Part shown: positions 10,429 to 22,899 of the stretch, in pieces
Numbering within the stretch: position 1 is the first letter of the stretch
How the letters are laid out: every line of letters begins with the position of its first letter
NCBI GenBank assembly: GCA_018389105.1
Contig: JACATO010001092.1
Location: 124,001 to 188,000 of the forward strand
Source of the DNA: Nautilus pompilius
Lineage: Eukaryota; Mollusca; Cephalopoda; Nautilida; Nautilidae
Direction of reading: 5' to 3'
Length of the DNA stretch: 64,000 bases
Position numbers and translations under genes: made by a program
Notes under the pieces: model-generated
Seen by the model: the letters and a program-made list of their open reading frames with translations, nothing else
What the model was told of the DNA's origin: nothing
Database searches by the model: none

Positions 10429-13400
10429 ATGGCGCACTGTGAGACGTCACATATCTCTATCAACCTGGTGCAAGCTCTTCACAGTCGGTATGGTGACACT
10501 TCTTTTGAGGAAACTTGTGATTTTGTCATCTGCTTAAAAAGCAAAAGGTTTGGTAAGTGAATGTATAGAGTCTATGCCATTGATTTGAAAGAATTTAAGC
10601 CATTGACAGCTGGGCATGTAGTGTAGCATCGTCATCGCCACAAACGACCAAGAAAAGAGAACTTGGTTTGTAATTAAAACTATCGTCATCATCTTCATTG
10701 TAATTACAACTATCATCATCATCTTCATTGTAATTAAAACTATCATCATCATCTTCATTGTTATTAAAACTATCGTCATCATCTTCATTGTAATTACAAC
10801 TATCGTCATCATCTTCATTGTAATTAAAACTATCATCATCATCTTCATTGTAATTAAAACTATCATCTTCATCTTCATTGTAATTAAAACTATCGTCATC
10901 ATCTTCATTGTAATTAAAACTATCATCATCATCTTCATTGTAATTAAAACTATCATCTTCATCTTCATTGTAATTAAAACTATCATCATCATCTTCATCT
11001 GCTATCTCTGATTTGGTGGTCAACAGTCCTCAGTTATCTTCATGAGCCAAAATAGACTATGGAGAAAGGGTACTTCTGTGGTGGGCTTCTATTGTATCAT
11101 ACTACACCAGTGCAGATTACATGCAGAGTATCATGAAAATTTGCATATGATACTCAATTTTATGGTAAGACATTTACTGGGTCTAAACAGAATATTCCTG
11201 CATCACTTTATTTCTACTGGTTAGATAAACAAAAAGCCTTTTGTATTTAATTTAATTTTAAATTATTTCTATCTTAAAATTGTAATTCTTTCGTTAAAAT
11301 TCTGCTAATTCTGTCCTTTTGTTGTTATGAATGCATACATTCTACCTCTGTACATTAACTAGATTTTGTATTTTCCAAAATTAAAAAAAAATCTAATTGT
11401 TTTTTTTTTTTTAGAATTTTTCTAGTGGAATGTGTGAGTTTATATTTTTCTATATCTATAATTAATAGGAAATGATACCTCCAAGATCTTAAATCTTTTG
11501 AGCAACTTTCTACTAGGAAAAAGAAAACAGTTTAAAGCATAGTATAAGCATTTTCAGAATAGATTTTAAGAGAGGTAAAAATTTCAAATGGCACGCCATA
11601 GCTTCATCTACCTACCAATAGCTACAACTGAAGGGCAACTTTCTGTGACAGCAGTTTTATAGTTAGTACATTAAAAAATAATCGGAAAAAATGTTTTAAT
11701 TTAACTCTAGAAGCTTTAAAGTAGAAAATAAATGTCTATTACACATATCAGTCACAAGTGTATGTTAGCACTTGTTTTTTTTTTTAGTCGAAATTCTCAG
11801 TAGGCGTTGCATTTCTCCGCAGAATCTGGAGTCTTGTTGGCTCCATCCACAGTCGTATTAACTGACTACAACATCTCTAATGCTGGTGATGAGGTAGAAC
11901 TGCGTCAACTTTGTGTCAATGTCGTGGATTTATCACTGGCCAAGAACAAGCTTTCTGACTGGTTTGAGGTAAGAAATGCAACAGCTGACATCAGTTCCTA
12001 CTGGTAAAAAAGATTGCATATTCTAGTTTGTTTACTTTAGCCTTTTCGGCATTTGTAAACTTGGTAACGCAGTTGACTTTCCATTCTTTTTATTTCCTCT
12101 ATAATTTGGAATATCTATGAAAGAGTAATCCATAAATATACATGTCTAAGGTTTCGCTGGCTGTAGGAAGGCCATAGATGTACAACTCACAAAACCTTGG
12201 AAATGTGTATATCTACAGGGTTACCATCAGGATGAATGCCTACTAATCATAAATATGCAGGCATATTTGTCAAAGGGTTAAAATGTATATGCTTAAAAAT
12301 AAGTATGGAAAACATTCAAGCAGCTCTATTTTTATTATTTTATTATTATATTCATCATCAACAAAGTTTTAGAGATTTATTAGCTTTTTCTCTCTCTCTC
12401 TGTTGTCTCAATCAGTTATTTCTGCATCTACAATGAAATTCTCAACCATTTTTTGTTATTTTATAAAAAAATTTTCATAGTTATCTCTGTTGTTGGATTG
12501 TATTCTTATCCTTTTTTTCCAAATCCTCGTCCTTACTATTTAGGTCTAAAGCCATTTCACAGTAAGGACCTAGTCTTTGTGACTAAACAGGTTGCCTGAG
12601 TATGGTTGAGTGGTGGGCAAAGCGGTCTTGAGCAGGATTCAAAATGGGGTCCTCAACCTTAGTGATCCAAAAGTCGACCCCTTGACCATTAGCCGCCCAA
12701 TTGAATCTTTTGATGCAACTCATTCATTTATCTGCAAGAGTTTCTCTGTCATGGAATAAAGTTGTTTTTTCTGTAAGTTTTATAAATTAGATACTGCTTT
12801 TTCTTTCAGTCATTACTAATCTTATGTATTGGCAGCTTGTCAAGATCATTGAGCAAATGCCAAAGCTGAGAACTCTCAATGTGGCATCGAATCCTCTGTG
12901 TGAACGTTTCCCAGATGAGCTGACCTGCAAACGTTTTGACAGTCTGCAGCATCTAGTTCTCAATGACACCAGAGTTACGTGGCAAGCCATTGAAGCAATG
13001 CTGAAAATTCTACCAAAGTAAGCTCATTCCTTTCTTGATGAAACCTTTAACAAGCAGCTCTGTTTAGCTGCTAACCACAGTTTCTGTTTTCTTGTTCTCT
13101 AGTTTTCAAATATTCACTGTTTTCCTCTAGCAATGATAAGGACGTTTGTTGGTAAGTCTGTGAAAACCTTGGAATTGATGCATGAATACATGCAGAGTAT
13201 CATGAAAATCTGCATATGATACTCAATTTTATGGTAAGACCAATTTCTCGGATTATGTAAAGCATTTATAATCAGTTTTAAATCATGTAGCAGACCTAGT
13301 AACCTAAATAGTGGATGCAATTTATTGTTACTATGTGTAATTAAGAAAGTTTTACTCATTATTAACTTAGTCAAATGTAAAAATAAAAAGAAATGGAATT

Positions 13401-16400
13401 ATAAATAGTAACTTAAAGAACAAGAGGCAGGAAATATATACAGTAAGATAAGTTTGTTTGCACTGATGTTTACAAAAAGAACGGGAGTTTTTGTCAGTTT
13501 GACTTGTCTCAAATCCTCCTAAAGGATGTTGTGAGGATTCACAGCGGATTTACTGGAATGTGTATATTTCTGATAAGTCTGGGTTATCTAGAACAGCTCT
13601 CACTGCCTTGTGGCAGCATTGTTTTGTTTAGCACAGATTGTATATTCCAAACATACAAACACATTGAAGTATTTAAAAAACAATTTTCCTTTATATTTTT
13701 TTTTTCCTTTTAGCATTGAGATTATGAATATGCCTTACAGTTTTTCTTATTTTTTGTTTAAGAATTCATTAAATAAACTAAAGAGTTGACAGGTCAATGA
13801 ACTTGTGACTGGTCTAATTTTATCCTTAGGTTTCTCTTCATTAATATGCTTAGGGATGAAGAAGATCCAGTTCTGACTGATCCTAGATCAACTCTTCTAG
13901 GTAAATCTGTCAGATCTGCTGGTGGATTTACACCTGTGTTTGTCTACAATTTAGATTTCTTTTTACCTTTTAATTCTGTTTCTTTAACCTATGTGGGAAC
14001 AAGAATACACTGTGGAAAGGATGCTAAAATATCAGCCTTTCATTTTGTTTAGCTTTCTGATTTTAAAGAAAAAAAACAACGGAAATTTTTCAGGGTTTCC
14101 GAGCTTCATCTTAGTCTCAACAACTACACATCCATTGACTGTGATGGTGCCATCACTTATCCCAGCCTTCGACAGCTGCACTTCAACCGAAACCTGGTGA
14201 CTGACTGGCGAGAGTTGTCTAAACTGGGACACAGCTTTCCAAACCTCGAGGCCCTAGTGCTGATGGAAACAGCCATTTCTTGCTTTGGTAGAGATGCTGA
14301 TGTTTGTAAAGACTTCCAGAACCTGACGTATCTCAGCTTGAACAAAGCCATGCTGAATGACTGGAGTGAGATTGACAAGCTCCGTCTTTTTCCAAACTTG
14401 ACTAAAGTTGGGCTACTGGATATAAAACTGTTTGAAGTAAGTGAAAGAAAAAACAACAGATGCTAGCAATTTTTTTTTTTTTTAATGTACATAAATTTAA
14501 ATATTTCAGTAAAGTCCATGAAAGAGGCAGTTAAAGAAATTTTCTGGTTATAAGCATTGAAAGTAACTTTGTTTCTTTGTTCGTGTCTGACCACTTGTTT
14601 CGGCTGTCGGAATTCTAATCAAAATTTTTGGCAGGGCATCACAAAATGTAAAATCCTGTTCAAATAAAAAGCAGGTTTTGGTAAGTTTGCAGAATCCTTC
14701 TGTTCCAGAAAAAATAGTTATTGCTGAATTATGTAAATTTTATTGTTAAATGGTAAAACAACTGTGATGCATAATTCTATTCTTTACATTGATTTTGTTT
14801 GTTTTTCTTCTTCCTTATTTAACTGGACAGGAGTTGGCAGTTTCTTCAGTCTCTTCATTCTAATTGTACATCAAGTAATCATTGTATAAATATATTTGTG
14901 GCAATATAAATGAAAGTTTGAATTTAATATGCAACTGCAAGAGGATGAAAAGAAAACAAACTGTAATAATTGACAGCAGATTTTTTAAGTTAAGAGGAGA
15001 TATAAGTGTTGTTATTTTATACTTGATTAAAAATTTGCAGATGGTGCATTGGCTAATGATTATGCCAAAAATCAAAGATATCATTAATTATTTAAATACC
15101 AGTTTTATAGATATAAAATTCTGCATCAGATGTCAGTTTACAACAGGTGTATAATTTTCAAACCCAAAATGATTTTACTGATCAACAAGCCATGATAGTA
15201 ATTTTGGATGCTTGGCCAACTTCTTGCATATGACAGGAAATTTAGTTATTAATAGTATAACAGTAAAAAATATACAGTGCCCTGTCATAATAATTTGGAA
15301 ACCTGTTGTTATTATAGTGTTAGATTGTTGTAGAAAATGACAAATAGAGCAAACTTTTTTAAGTCAGTTAGCATTTGGTCAAGTTGCCTCTTATAGCACA
15401 AAGAGTCTCTACCCTGTTTGGAGTTGAAAAAACAAGATAGTGTATCATGGTCTGGTCCAAGTTACACCATACACATGTGAGATCTTCCTTTAATTCTATC
15501 ATACTGGCAGCGCATAGACATTCAGGTTGCTCACAGCAGGCAATCTAGTTGCTCACTTCCTAATAGATAACTAAAGCACTACTACTATGCTCCCTCTTGT
15601 CCTCCTTGTAGGCATTGATGTATGAAAAATGAAAAACAAAAAGATCCAGATGCTGTCACAGGTCTTGGGGTACCCAGAGGAGAAATTCAGTGCCTTGATT
15701 CCTCTTCCAGACTTGTCATATGAGAGTGGCATGTGGCACCTTCTTCCTGAAAAATATGCACATAAAATCTTAGTATGCCTTGTTGGTGCAATGTAGATAT
15801 GATCGTTAAAATAGCATTGAACCCAGCACAGCAGACTGTTCTTCGACAAACACCAGTTTGATTTTCCTCCATGCTAAATTGCTGCCTATACCACGAAATG
15901 TCTGTCTTTATACTTTACTGTGGACCAATCTTTTTTTAGATGTTTTGTGAATTGCTGGAACTTGGATTTACTGGAGAAGAGTACATGTTGCCAAAACTTG
16001 AGGGTCTTGCCAGACCAGACCTTTCAAGGTGTTTTATTCCTATTTGAAAGGCTTTTCTACATGCTACACAACATCTGTAGCCAAGTCAGTGGAGTTGATG
16101 TTGCCCCATGCTCTGTTACTTTTATGGTCAGTTGTTCTTGCAGAACCTTAATTGACCTTGAGTGTTTGCATACCCAACAAATAACCCAATGTAGTTAGTT
16201 GATTGGCTGTGCTGTACATTTTATAAATCTTTTGGTTTGTGCAGAAATATACAAAGAAGAATTGCTGGCAGATGGCGATTGCGCGCCTCCCCAACTTGAC
16301 GCATCTAAATCGTAGTCTGATATGTGACAATGAAAGGGAAGATGCTGAGCGAGCTTTTGTACGATTTTACATGGATTTGGAAAACAAGCCACAGAGGTAC

Positions 16401-18813
16401 AGTATACAGCTTCTGGTTTTACACATACTACCTCACAAATATAGGTATATATAACCTGAGGTTTTACTTAATGCTTGTGTAACTACAATCCTTGGCATAG
16501 CTTGCAACAAAAAAGCAAATGTAGATAATGCCAATTGTCTAAAATTTATTTATACCATGAAGCACTCGAATAAGATGCACACACAACTCTTACTTTTTAA
16601 AAATCATTCTGAAGATTTCTGCCTTACTCTTTAAGTGCCACATCCAGTCTTAGAAGATCACAGAGTAAGAGGCTGAAAGTATCGTACACACATTCATTTG
16701 GATAAAAATTCCAGCAACATTACTGGCTATGGGTAGCTTTGTTATCCTAAAGGTAGGTCTTGTTGACGAGCCAGCGCGATGTCAGTCTGGAAAAGGAAAA
16801 CCAGTCTGTGCTGTTTGTTGTTCAAATAGGTCAAGATGAACCTGAAGTACCCTAATAGTACATTTTTGACACCTCTGGAAGATGCAGAACCTTTTAACAG
16901 TCATAATGATCCCATCCTTCACCATAATGGAACCTTTTGAGGTTTCTCTCAAGTCACAGAAAAGGGGTAGTATAACAGATAGACGGCATGGAAACATATT
17001 TCTTACTGCCTGTCTAAAGACAATTTTCTGTAAAAATGCTTTCGAAACTCTAATGCTTTGTGCTTTCCTGTTGTCACTAGACACTGCATTATAAAACTAG
17101 AATTTGACTGACTCTTTAGGCACCATCATTGCTTGACTATGCACTCTTTTTGAGTCATCACACCTTTCTCTTTTATTCTGGAATTGGTTCTTATCAACCC
17201 TCACCAAGATCTGTGATGACAGCAAAATGTTAGTCCAGATCTGTTTCTGTTAAATGTTATATTAGTATCACATTAAAAAGAAAAACTCTTTTTCTCTTGT
17301 GTCACTCATATAAACAGTATGGAGAAAAGAAAAACATGACTTACACTAAACTACAGGTATCTATTTGCACATTACTTTGCATTATTGAAATAACCTCTGG
17401 CTCTACTGTGGCATTGTAGCTTCTTAAAATAAAATAACGTGGAGCTTTCAGCAAAACAGAAATTTGGATGGAATGATGTATTGTGGCCAAGGGAGTTTCA
17501 GGTGACTATAATGTGTAAATTTGCCAACTCAACTCTGGAAATGTTTCATGACTTCGTGTAGAAGTAGCTACAGCACCAAAGTAGTCTTTTTACCCAGCTA
17601 GTACAAAATACTGCGTGTGTCTTGTTTGTTTTTTTTCAGATTTGCTGTACTTTAAATGATGTATACTTTAGTCTTTGTTTTTGTTCTTTTTAAGGATTTT
17701 TATTTTATGATAATTTGCAGTAGTTGTAATTTACCAACAAACTTATAGTCAGATAATTACCAATACAAAAAATCAGTTCATTTGTGAATATAATAATACT
17801 GTTTAAAAATTAACAATATAATATATTGCATATTTTAGATTTTGCATAAGATTCATCACTTACTAAGTTCATTTATCAGCTTTATACTTAATGTGGCAGG
17901 TAAAATGTATATTAATGTAATTAAGCTATCCTGACATAGCGAAATATTCTTGTAAAACTGGTGCATGATCAGGTGAACTATCTAAAAAATATCACCAGAC
18001 TAAGAGAGAGAAAGAGAGCAGCAAAGTGTTCAGAGCAGGACAATTGGTACAGGAGGAGGAAAACTTACCACTATGTTGAGCAAGCATCACTCTAGACTAA
18101 TCCATCACCCATGACTTTAACCCTCCTTATACCACTCAGTCTTCTAGAAATGCTACTATTTGTGTTGAATTGGCTCTATATTTAGTCACCACACTCATAA
18201 CGCAAAACATGTGGGATTGGAGCAACATATAGATTTGTCACCACAAAGTGCTAGATTGATGAGCAAAGTACTCTGTATCACAGTCCCTATGACTTAACCA
18301 ATTTTGTAATGCAGTTTTGAAGGATATTTAGATGCAAATGCACTCTAAATCATTTCCACATTTCTCATTATCAAAAGAAATGCTTTATGTAATGATTGAC
18401 AGTAAGAACAAATAATATATTTGGACCTCATGAATCAAGAATGTTAGAAAGTGTCAAAGTAGTACTTTTGAATGTTTCTGCTTGTGACTTTTCTTGCCAG
18501 GTATTATGAGCTGGAAGCTCTGTATGGCCGACTGGATCCTCTTGTTGAACTCAACTTGTCACCGCAAACCAAATATAAAGTAAAATTAAAGTTTGGGGAC
18601 AAAGAAGAAGAGATGGAGATAAACAGTAAGCAGACAGTATCTCAGTTTAAAAAGTTGCTTCAAAACTTTGTGGGAAAACGCCATTCATGTTTCCGTTTGT
18701 TTTATTTTGATTCTGGAACCAATATTGGACCTGAAGAGTTGCGATTTCCCAATAAGTTCTTGTATTCTTTAAACATACATGATGATGATGAGTTTCATAT
18801 TTGGTTAAAGTAA
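10429..18813 (+). CDS. TBCEL: Tubulin-specific chaperone cofactor E-like protein, six coding exons
   Basis: Exons are 10429-10552, 11823-11968, 12836-13017, 14094-14436, 16245-16396 and 18501-18813. All have GT-AG borders and matching phases (1,0,2,0,2), giving 1260 bases and 419 residues; the vertebrate protein is about 424. Like TBCEL and unlike TBCE, it has no CAP-Gly domain. The N-terminus (QALHSRYGDTSFEE) leads into leucine-rich repeats at about residues 50-290 (VDLSLAKNKLSDW, LRTLNVASNPL, LHFNRNLVTDW, LTYLSLNKAMLNDW). Next is the IARLPNLTHLNRS...NEREDAER cap, then a ubiquitin-like domain at about 340-419. Known family role: it binds tubulin and promotes disassembly or degradation of microtubule subunits in the cytosol. 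The start is the first ATG after an in-frame TGA at 10423. Introns hold a 30-bp tandem repeat, a SINE-like copy and a possible Tc1 end. Confidence 0.94.
10669..11002. repeat. 30-bp tandem repeat, about 11 copies, in TBCEL intron 1
   Basis: The unit is TATCATCATCATCTTCATTG plus TAATTAAAAC, with CGT/CAT, CTT/CAT and AATTACAAC/AATTAAAAC variants. Because 30 is a multiple of three, two minus-strand frames stay open; one would read DDDDSFNYNE repeated. There is no sign that this is an exon: it lies between two well-defined coding exons of the other strand and has no matching conserved domain. Confidence 0.95.
11119..11171. repeat. Copy 1 of a 53-bp intronic repeat containing a hairpin
   Basis: This segment is nearly identical to 13188-13240, with one visible mismatch (TTGC or CTGC). 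It contains a perfect 9-bp inverted repeat, GAGTATCAT (11126-11134) and ATGATACTC (11147-11155), with a 12-base loop. It lies in TBCEL intron 1. Confidence 0.9.
12610..12700 (-). mobile_element. tRNA-derived SINE-like fragment
   Basis: Read on the minus strand the segment begins GGGCGGCTAATGGTCAAGGG, which resembles a tRNA 5' end with an A box (TGGTCAAGGGG). A B-box-like TTTTGAATCC follows about 40 bases later, and the segment closes with GCTTTGCCC, able to pair with the start. It lies in TBCEL intron 2. It is degenerate, so a functional tRNA is unlikely. Confidence 0.45.
13188..13240. repeat. Copy 2 of the 53-bp hairpin repeat
   Basis: This is the second copy of 11119-11171, in TBCEL intron 3, with the same 9-bp stem (13195-13203 and 13216-13224). 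Flanking sequence on either side is unrelated to copy 1, so only this segment was duplicated or inserted. Confidence 0.9.
15275..15310 (+). mobile_element. Possible Tc1/mariner terminal inverted repeat
   Basis: CAGTGCCCTGTCATAATAAT starts directly after a TA dinucleotide at 15273-15274 and resembles Tc1-family ends. No matching opposite end was found within TBCEL intron 4, so this is a solo or badly decayed end. Confidence 0.35.
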
Positions 18814-19002
18814 ACACCTGTGACGATTTAGAGTTTTATCATGAATACCGCTTTGAGCCTGTGAACATTATCGTGTACAGACAGAAGTATGATCATAACA
18901 TGCAGACCGTTTTTTAACAGCACACAGTTAAAAGAGTTTTGTCATTGAAACAATGAGCAATGTGGCTAACCACCATTTGGCTTTTTTTTCTTTCCTCGGG
19001 AA

Positions 19003-19008
19003 AATAAA
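19003..19008 (+). terminator. Candidate poly(A) signal of TBCEL
   Basis: AATAAA lies 190 bases after the TBCEL stop codon inside a run of AAAATAAAATAAAAATAA. Other AATAAA-like sites occur further on, so the true 3' end is uncertain. Confidence 0.45.
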
Positions 19009-19019
19009 ATAAAAATAAT

Positions 19020-19422
19020 CAGTCACGGGGAACAAAAATATTACATGACACTTTTATGTGATCGAGAGAAAACCAAGAACTTCAACCTGAAACTTTCACT
19101 GTAGTAAGAAGCAAGCAATATTGGTGCTTTTTGTACAAAGATACAGCTGTGCATCTTTCTACTAGGGAGGCTCAAAGGTAGCCAGAATAAAATAGCACCA
19201 ACGTAATGGTATCTATTCTCTGTTCTCATTTGAACATCCCTAGTATTTAAGTTTGTTTCACCAGTTTTCTCTGTTGTTCTGGCAAGGTTAGTGTCTGCAG
19301 AGATTATGAGAATGGCATGGTTAGGGTTAACAAGTTAGAGAAGCTGTGATTATGAAATGTTTTTTATTTGTTGATTAATTTTAGTGAACTGTTTATCCTT
19401 GCATGGGCCAAAAACCCCATTG

Positions 19423-19475
<53 letters not shown>

Positions 19476-20970
19476 TATTATTATTATTATTAAAAGTAAC
19501 TGGAGAAGAGATTGCTGTTTATAATATACTGTACATATAAATATATAAAATGAAGAGATTTGGTAAATTATTTAATTTTCAAATGATGTACTTTCAGAAA
19601 GCTTGATCATTAGCAGTAAATCTAATGCACGAGACATTCTCCCTACCATTGAGAAGATACAGGCTGTACTTTGGAGCTTTGGAGTGTCTCAGTATTTACT
19701 ATCACATCACATCAGAGATATAGGTCATTCTTGACTGACCCATAGAGTGCATAGCAGGTTCTTTTTTGAGCCCAAAGCCTAGCTGAAATCATTACAATGT
19801 TTATATTTATCAACTTTTTTTTAAAATATTTTACATATAACAGCAGGAAGCTCTGGGCATATGCCCATTTTACCCATGCCTTCAGATAGCCCTGGCCATA
19901 GTATTCCATTATATGCAGTGCATAATGCTAGGGGGTTAGGGTTGGTGTAATGGTATCTGGCCAAGCTTCCTTTGAAAGTTTCTAGTAACTGTTAACAGAC
20001 ACTTGTATGGGGAGTCTTCACTAGGGTCACCAAGTGGTTTATTTGTTAACAGATTTGTGAGATCTGCCCACTGACTATAATCTGCTGGTGTTAACCAGGG
20101 TAATGCCATACATTACAGGATAGCTTTATAATCACTATTAAACAATTTCTAAATAGTAGCAATGGAAAACCACAAAATAACCATTGTTACCATCACTATG
20201 CCATAATTATTTAGTATGAGAGAACCGGAGAAAGATTGGCATTGACTTTAATTTTAAATATAGCAATTGCATCTTTTTTTTTGAAAATCTTTATACTAGC
20301 TAATTTATATTTACAGTTGTCACATTCTTTTGGCAAAAAATTGCAATTATAGTTGTTATCATTGGCTTCAGATAATTTAGAATTTTACATGTTGAATTTA
20401 GAATATCTTTATTGGATTCCCTCCTCCATCTCTTAGGCTACTTTTATACATTCCTGTACAGACCTTGTTGTATTTGTTTAAAAGTACAATCTGGATATAG
20501 TGAATGGATTATTATATCAACTGTATATCAGTGTACATGTATTGTGATATTATTAATATTTAATTAAAAATTTTAAGTGACTTATATGATGGTTTTTTTT
20601 TCATTTCTATATGTTTTAGTAGAAAGGCAGGAGATACAGTAACATACTATGAATATTAAGTTACTGATAAAGAAACTTCAGTAACGCCTATAGTTGCATA
20701 AAGTACTTCTAGGTGTAGAAATGATACCTGATAGGACATCTAGTCTTTTCCATGAACACTGATTATTTTACGTTTGTCACATGATAGTCAAATATGCAAA
20801 TAATCCTTAGCAATTTGTAGCATTTGAAAAATTAATGATTCTAAGTATGTGCACAGAGCTTATTGGAAAAAAAATTTGAGAATAGAAAACTCCCTGGTCT
20901 ATAATGTATATAAATTTAAGTGGTCATGTGACCCACAAGATTACGCATATTAGCTGTTTGGCTTATAGTA
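19020..20970. other. Intergenic stretch or TBCEL 3' flank, no gene recognised
   Basis: No exon is supported here. The stretch is AT-rich and holds a long (ATT)n microsatellite at 19424-19492 that is interrupted once. Small open frames on the minus strand (19041-19229, 19712-19909) have no recognisable domain. Confidence 0.4.
19424..19492. repeat. (ATT)n microsatellite
   Basis: About 23 ATT units with a single interruption (TATATT). Confidence 0.95.
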
Positions 20971-20979
20971 ATTATTCAA

Positions 20980-21680
20980 CAATCACAGGGAAGTAGAAGG
21001 ATATCAGTGACTTTACAAGGGGCAGGATGGTGGGAGGCCCCTTTTTCAACAGTGGCTACCTCTCAGATGTTCCTGCACTGGCAGAATTTGCAGAAAATTA
21101 TTTCTGGAAGAACAACTGACCACAAGGATGCAACAATGTATGGGCTTCAGTAGCAGGCCATGTATACAAACCTTGCTTCTATGAGGGTCTGCTTGCAATG
21201 GTGGTTTGCTGAATCATTTGCAGCAGACAGAATATGAGTATGGCAGAGATGTCATCAAGTTCTGAACCCAGGTGCAATATTCCAACAGTCCAAGCAGCTG
21301 GTGGTGGTATTATATGAGACAAAGTTTTGGCCCTCTCATCCCATTGAAGGACCTTGGTGAAATTATGTGAATACCTAGACATCATGGCTATGTTTATTTT
21401 GCAAAGCTGGTTCTGTATCTGGATAGAGGACAAAATGTTTCAGGATGACAATGCCATCATCCATTGGGCCTGTATTGTTCAGGATTAGTTTACAGAACAA
21501 AAATGATCTGATACATTTTTCCTGCCAGCTTAACTCTGATCTCAATCCCATTGAGCATCTGCAGGGTGTTTTGGAACAAAGGTACCTTATCAGGACCAAC
21601 TATGCCCAGTTCTCGTGGATAAATGGCTGTGGAGATGTGGAATTCTGGATGGCCCAACATGTTGAAAATGCCAGTTAAGT
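20980..21680 (+). mobile_element. Decayed Tc1-like transposase
   Basis: Two family blocks survive in different frames: MFQDDNAIIHWA (about 21436-21471), which carries the second catalytic Asp region, and SDLNPIEHLQGVLEQ (about 21535-21580), which matches the last acidic block (DLNPIE) of Tc1 transposases. Many stops and frameshifts lie between and before them. No terminal repeats were recognised. Confidence 0.8.
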
Positions 21681-22046
21681 AAAAAAATTGGTTGAACCAG
21701 CTATTAAGGCAGTTCTCTAATTTTTTTTTTGTTGTCATAACTGATTTATTACCAGCTGATGTTTTACGTTTCTTTCTTTTAGTTGGAACAAGTAGTAACA
21801 GAGAAGCCATGATAACTCCTGCAGTGATGCCAGGGTTCCAGAAAACAAAAAGTGATAATTGATACCAGTATCAGCTAGTATTCCATAGGCCCACAAAGAC
21901 AATAGCACACTCAAGTACCCCATATAGTATCGCTTTATTAGTTATGCCCGATACTAATGTGTTTGACTGAAAAGTTGTGCATCATCAAATGTTTTATCTG
22001 CATATTTTTAATCAGCTACTTTCTTCTTTTCCAATTGCCTAAACAG

Positions 22047-22166
22047 CCGTCTCGAAGTAAAAGAAAGGGAAATGAAAAGGGGAAGAAGAAAAAACTGTAT
22101 TCAGATGAGGAGTTTAAAGAATTAACAGGAGATTCTGTTAGATGTATTCATTCAGATGAACGGTAG
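22047..22166 (+). CDS. Candidate terminal exon of an unidentified gene
   Basis: After a good acceptor (polypyrimidine, then CCTAAACAG ending at 22046) a frame reads PSRSKRKGNEKGKKKKLYSD and ends ...CIHSDER at a TAG (22164-22166). It is basic at first and then acidic, like the tail of a real protein. It ends about 270 bases before the RBM7 start codon, so if real it would be the end of a plus-strand gene just upstream of RBM7. I do not recognise the protein and found no partner exons; a chance ORF is possible. Confidence 0.35.
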   Translation, partial: PSRSKRKGNEKGKKKKLYSDEEFKELTGDSVRCIHSDER

Positions 22167-22179
22167 ATTGTTCTAATTT

Positions 22180-22440
22180 AATACACGCTTAACCGCAAAG
22201 GCTGATTTGAGTTGGTTACTTAGTAGTACTGCGATGACGGTAAGGAGAATCATCTGAGATGCGCGTAACTGGAAATTAGTGCTATCATTGCTTATCCCTG
22301 TCCTGAGTGGAGCAGGTGGGTGGTGGCCGGGAGCCCCGTCACGGAAACTGTCGACGTTTGCCGAAACGAGACGAGTCGTCGGTCTGTAACTCTCCAACGA
22401 GGAAAAACCAGTTTTGTTACGCACCAGCGGAGGAGAGAAA
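22180..22440 (+). promoter_or_regulatory. CpG-rich promoter / 5' UTR region of RBM7
   Basis: CpG and GC density rise sharply from about 22230 up to the RBM7 ATG at 22441 and continue into exon 1. No TATA box is evident. The exact start site cannot be read from the sequence. Confidence 0.6.
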
Positions 22441-22850
22441 ATGGACTCGAAAGAGAAAACGCTCTGGGTCGGCAACCTTCATGAAAACGTGACGGACGAG
22501 CTTTTGTACGAGTTATTTCTTCAGGTGGGTTCTTCTCGTTTTCTTTCGCTCCCGAGCGCTTGCCGCCCGCCAGCGACGAGCCCACCGATGGGTCGAGGAA
22601 TGTTTTTTTTTTTTTTTATTTATTTAAATAATGACCAGTACTGGTAATGGGCAGACAACTCTGGTTTTACTGCTTCACTACGAAGAATTACTAACTCAAT
22701 TATAATTAATTGTTTGGTTATCGCGGAAAACGCCACAAAAATTTAATTAATTAATTTTTTTCTTGTCATTTTAAAAAAATTCTTATGTAATGTAGTAATG
22801 CTTAGTTGGCGGCGATCAATATATTTTTTTAAAAAATTGACTGGCTTTTA

Positions 22851-22899
<49 letters not shown>

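Noticed and set aside
12610-12700. Functional tRNA gene on the minus strand
   Set aside because: The B box is degenerate and a full cloverleaf cannot be drawn; a SINE head fits better.
16730-17090. 100-codon minus-strand ORF in TBCEL intron 5
   Set aside because: No recognisable domain and no splice context; possibly transposon-derived but unsupported.
10429-18813. Calling this gene TBCE
   Set aside because: There is no CAP-Gly domain, and the N-terminal region and length fit TBCEL instead.
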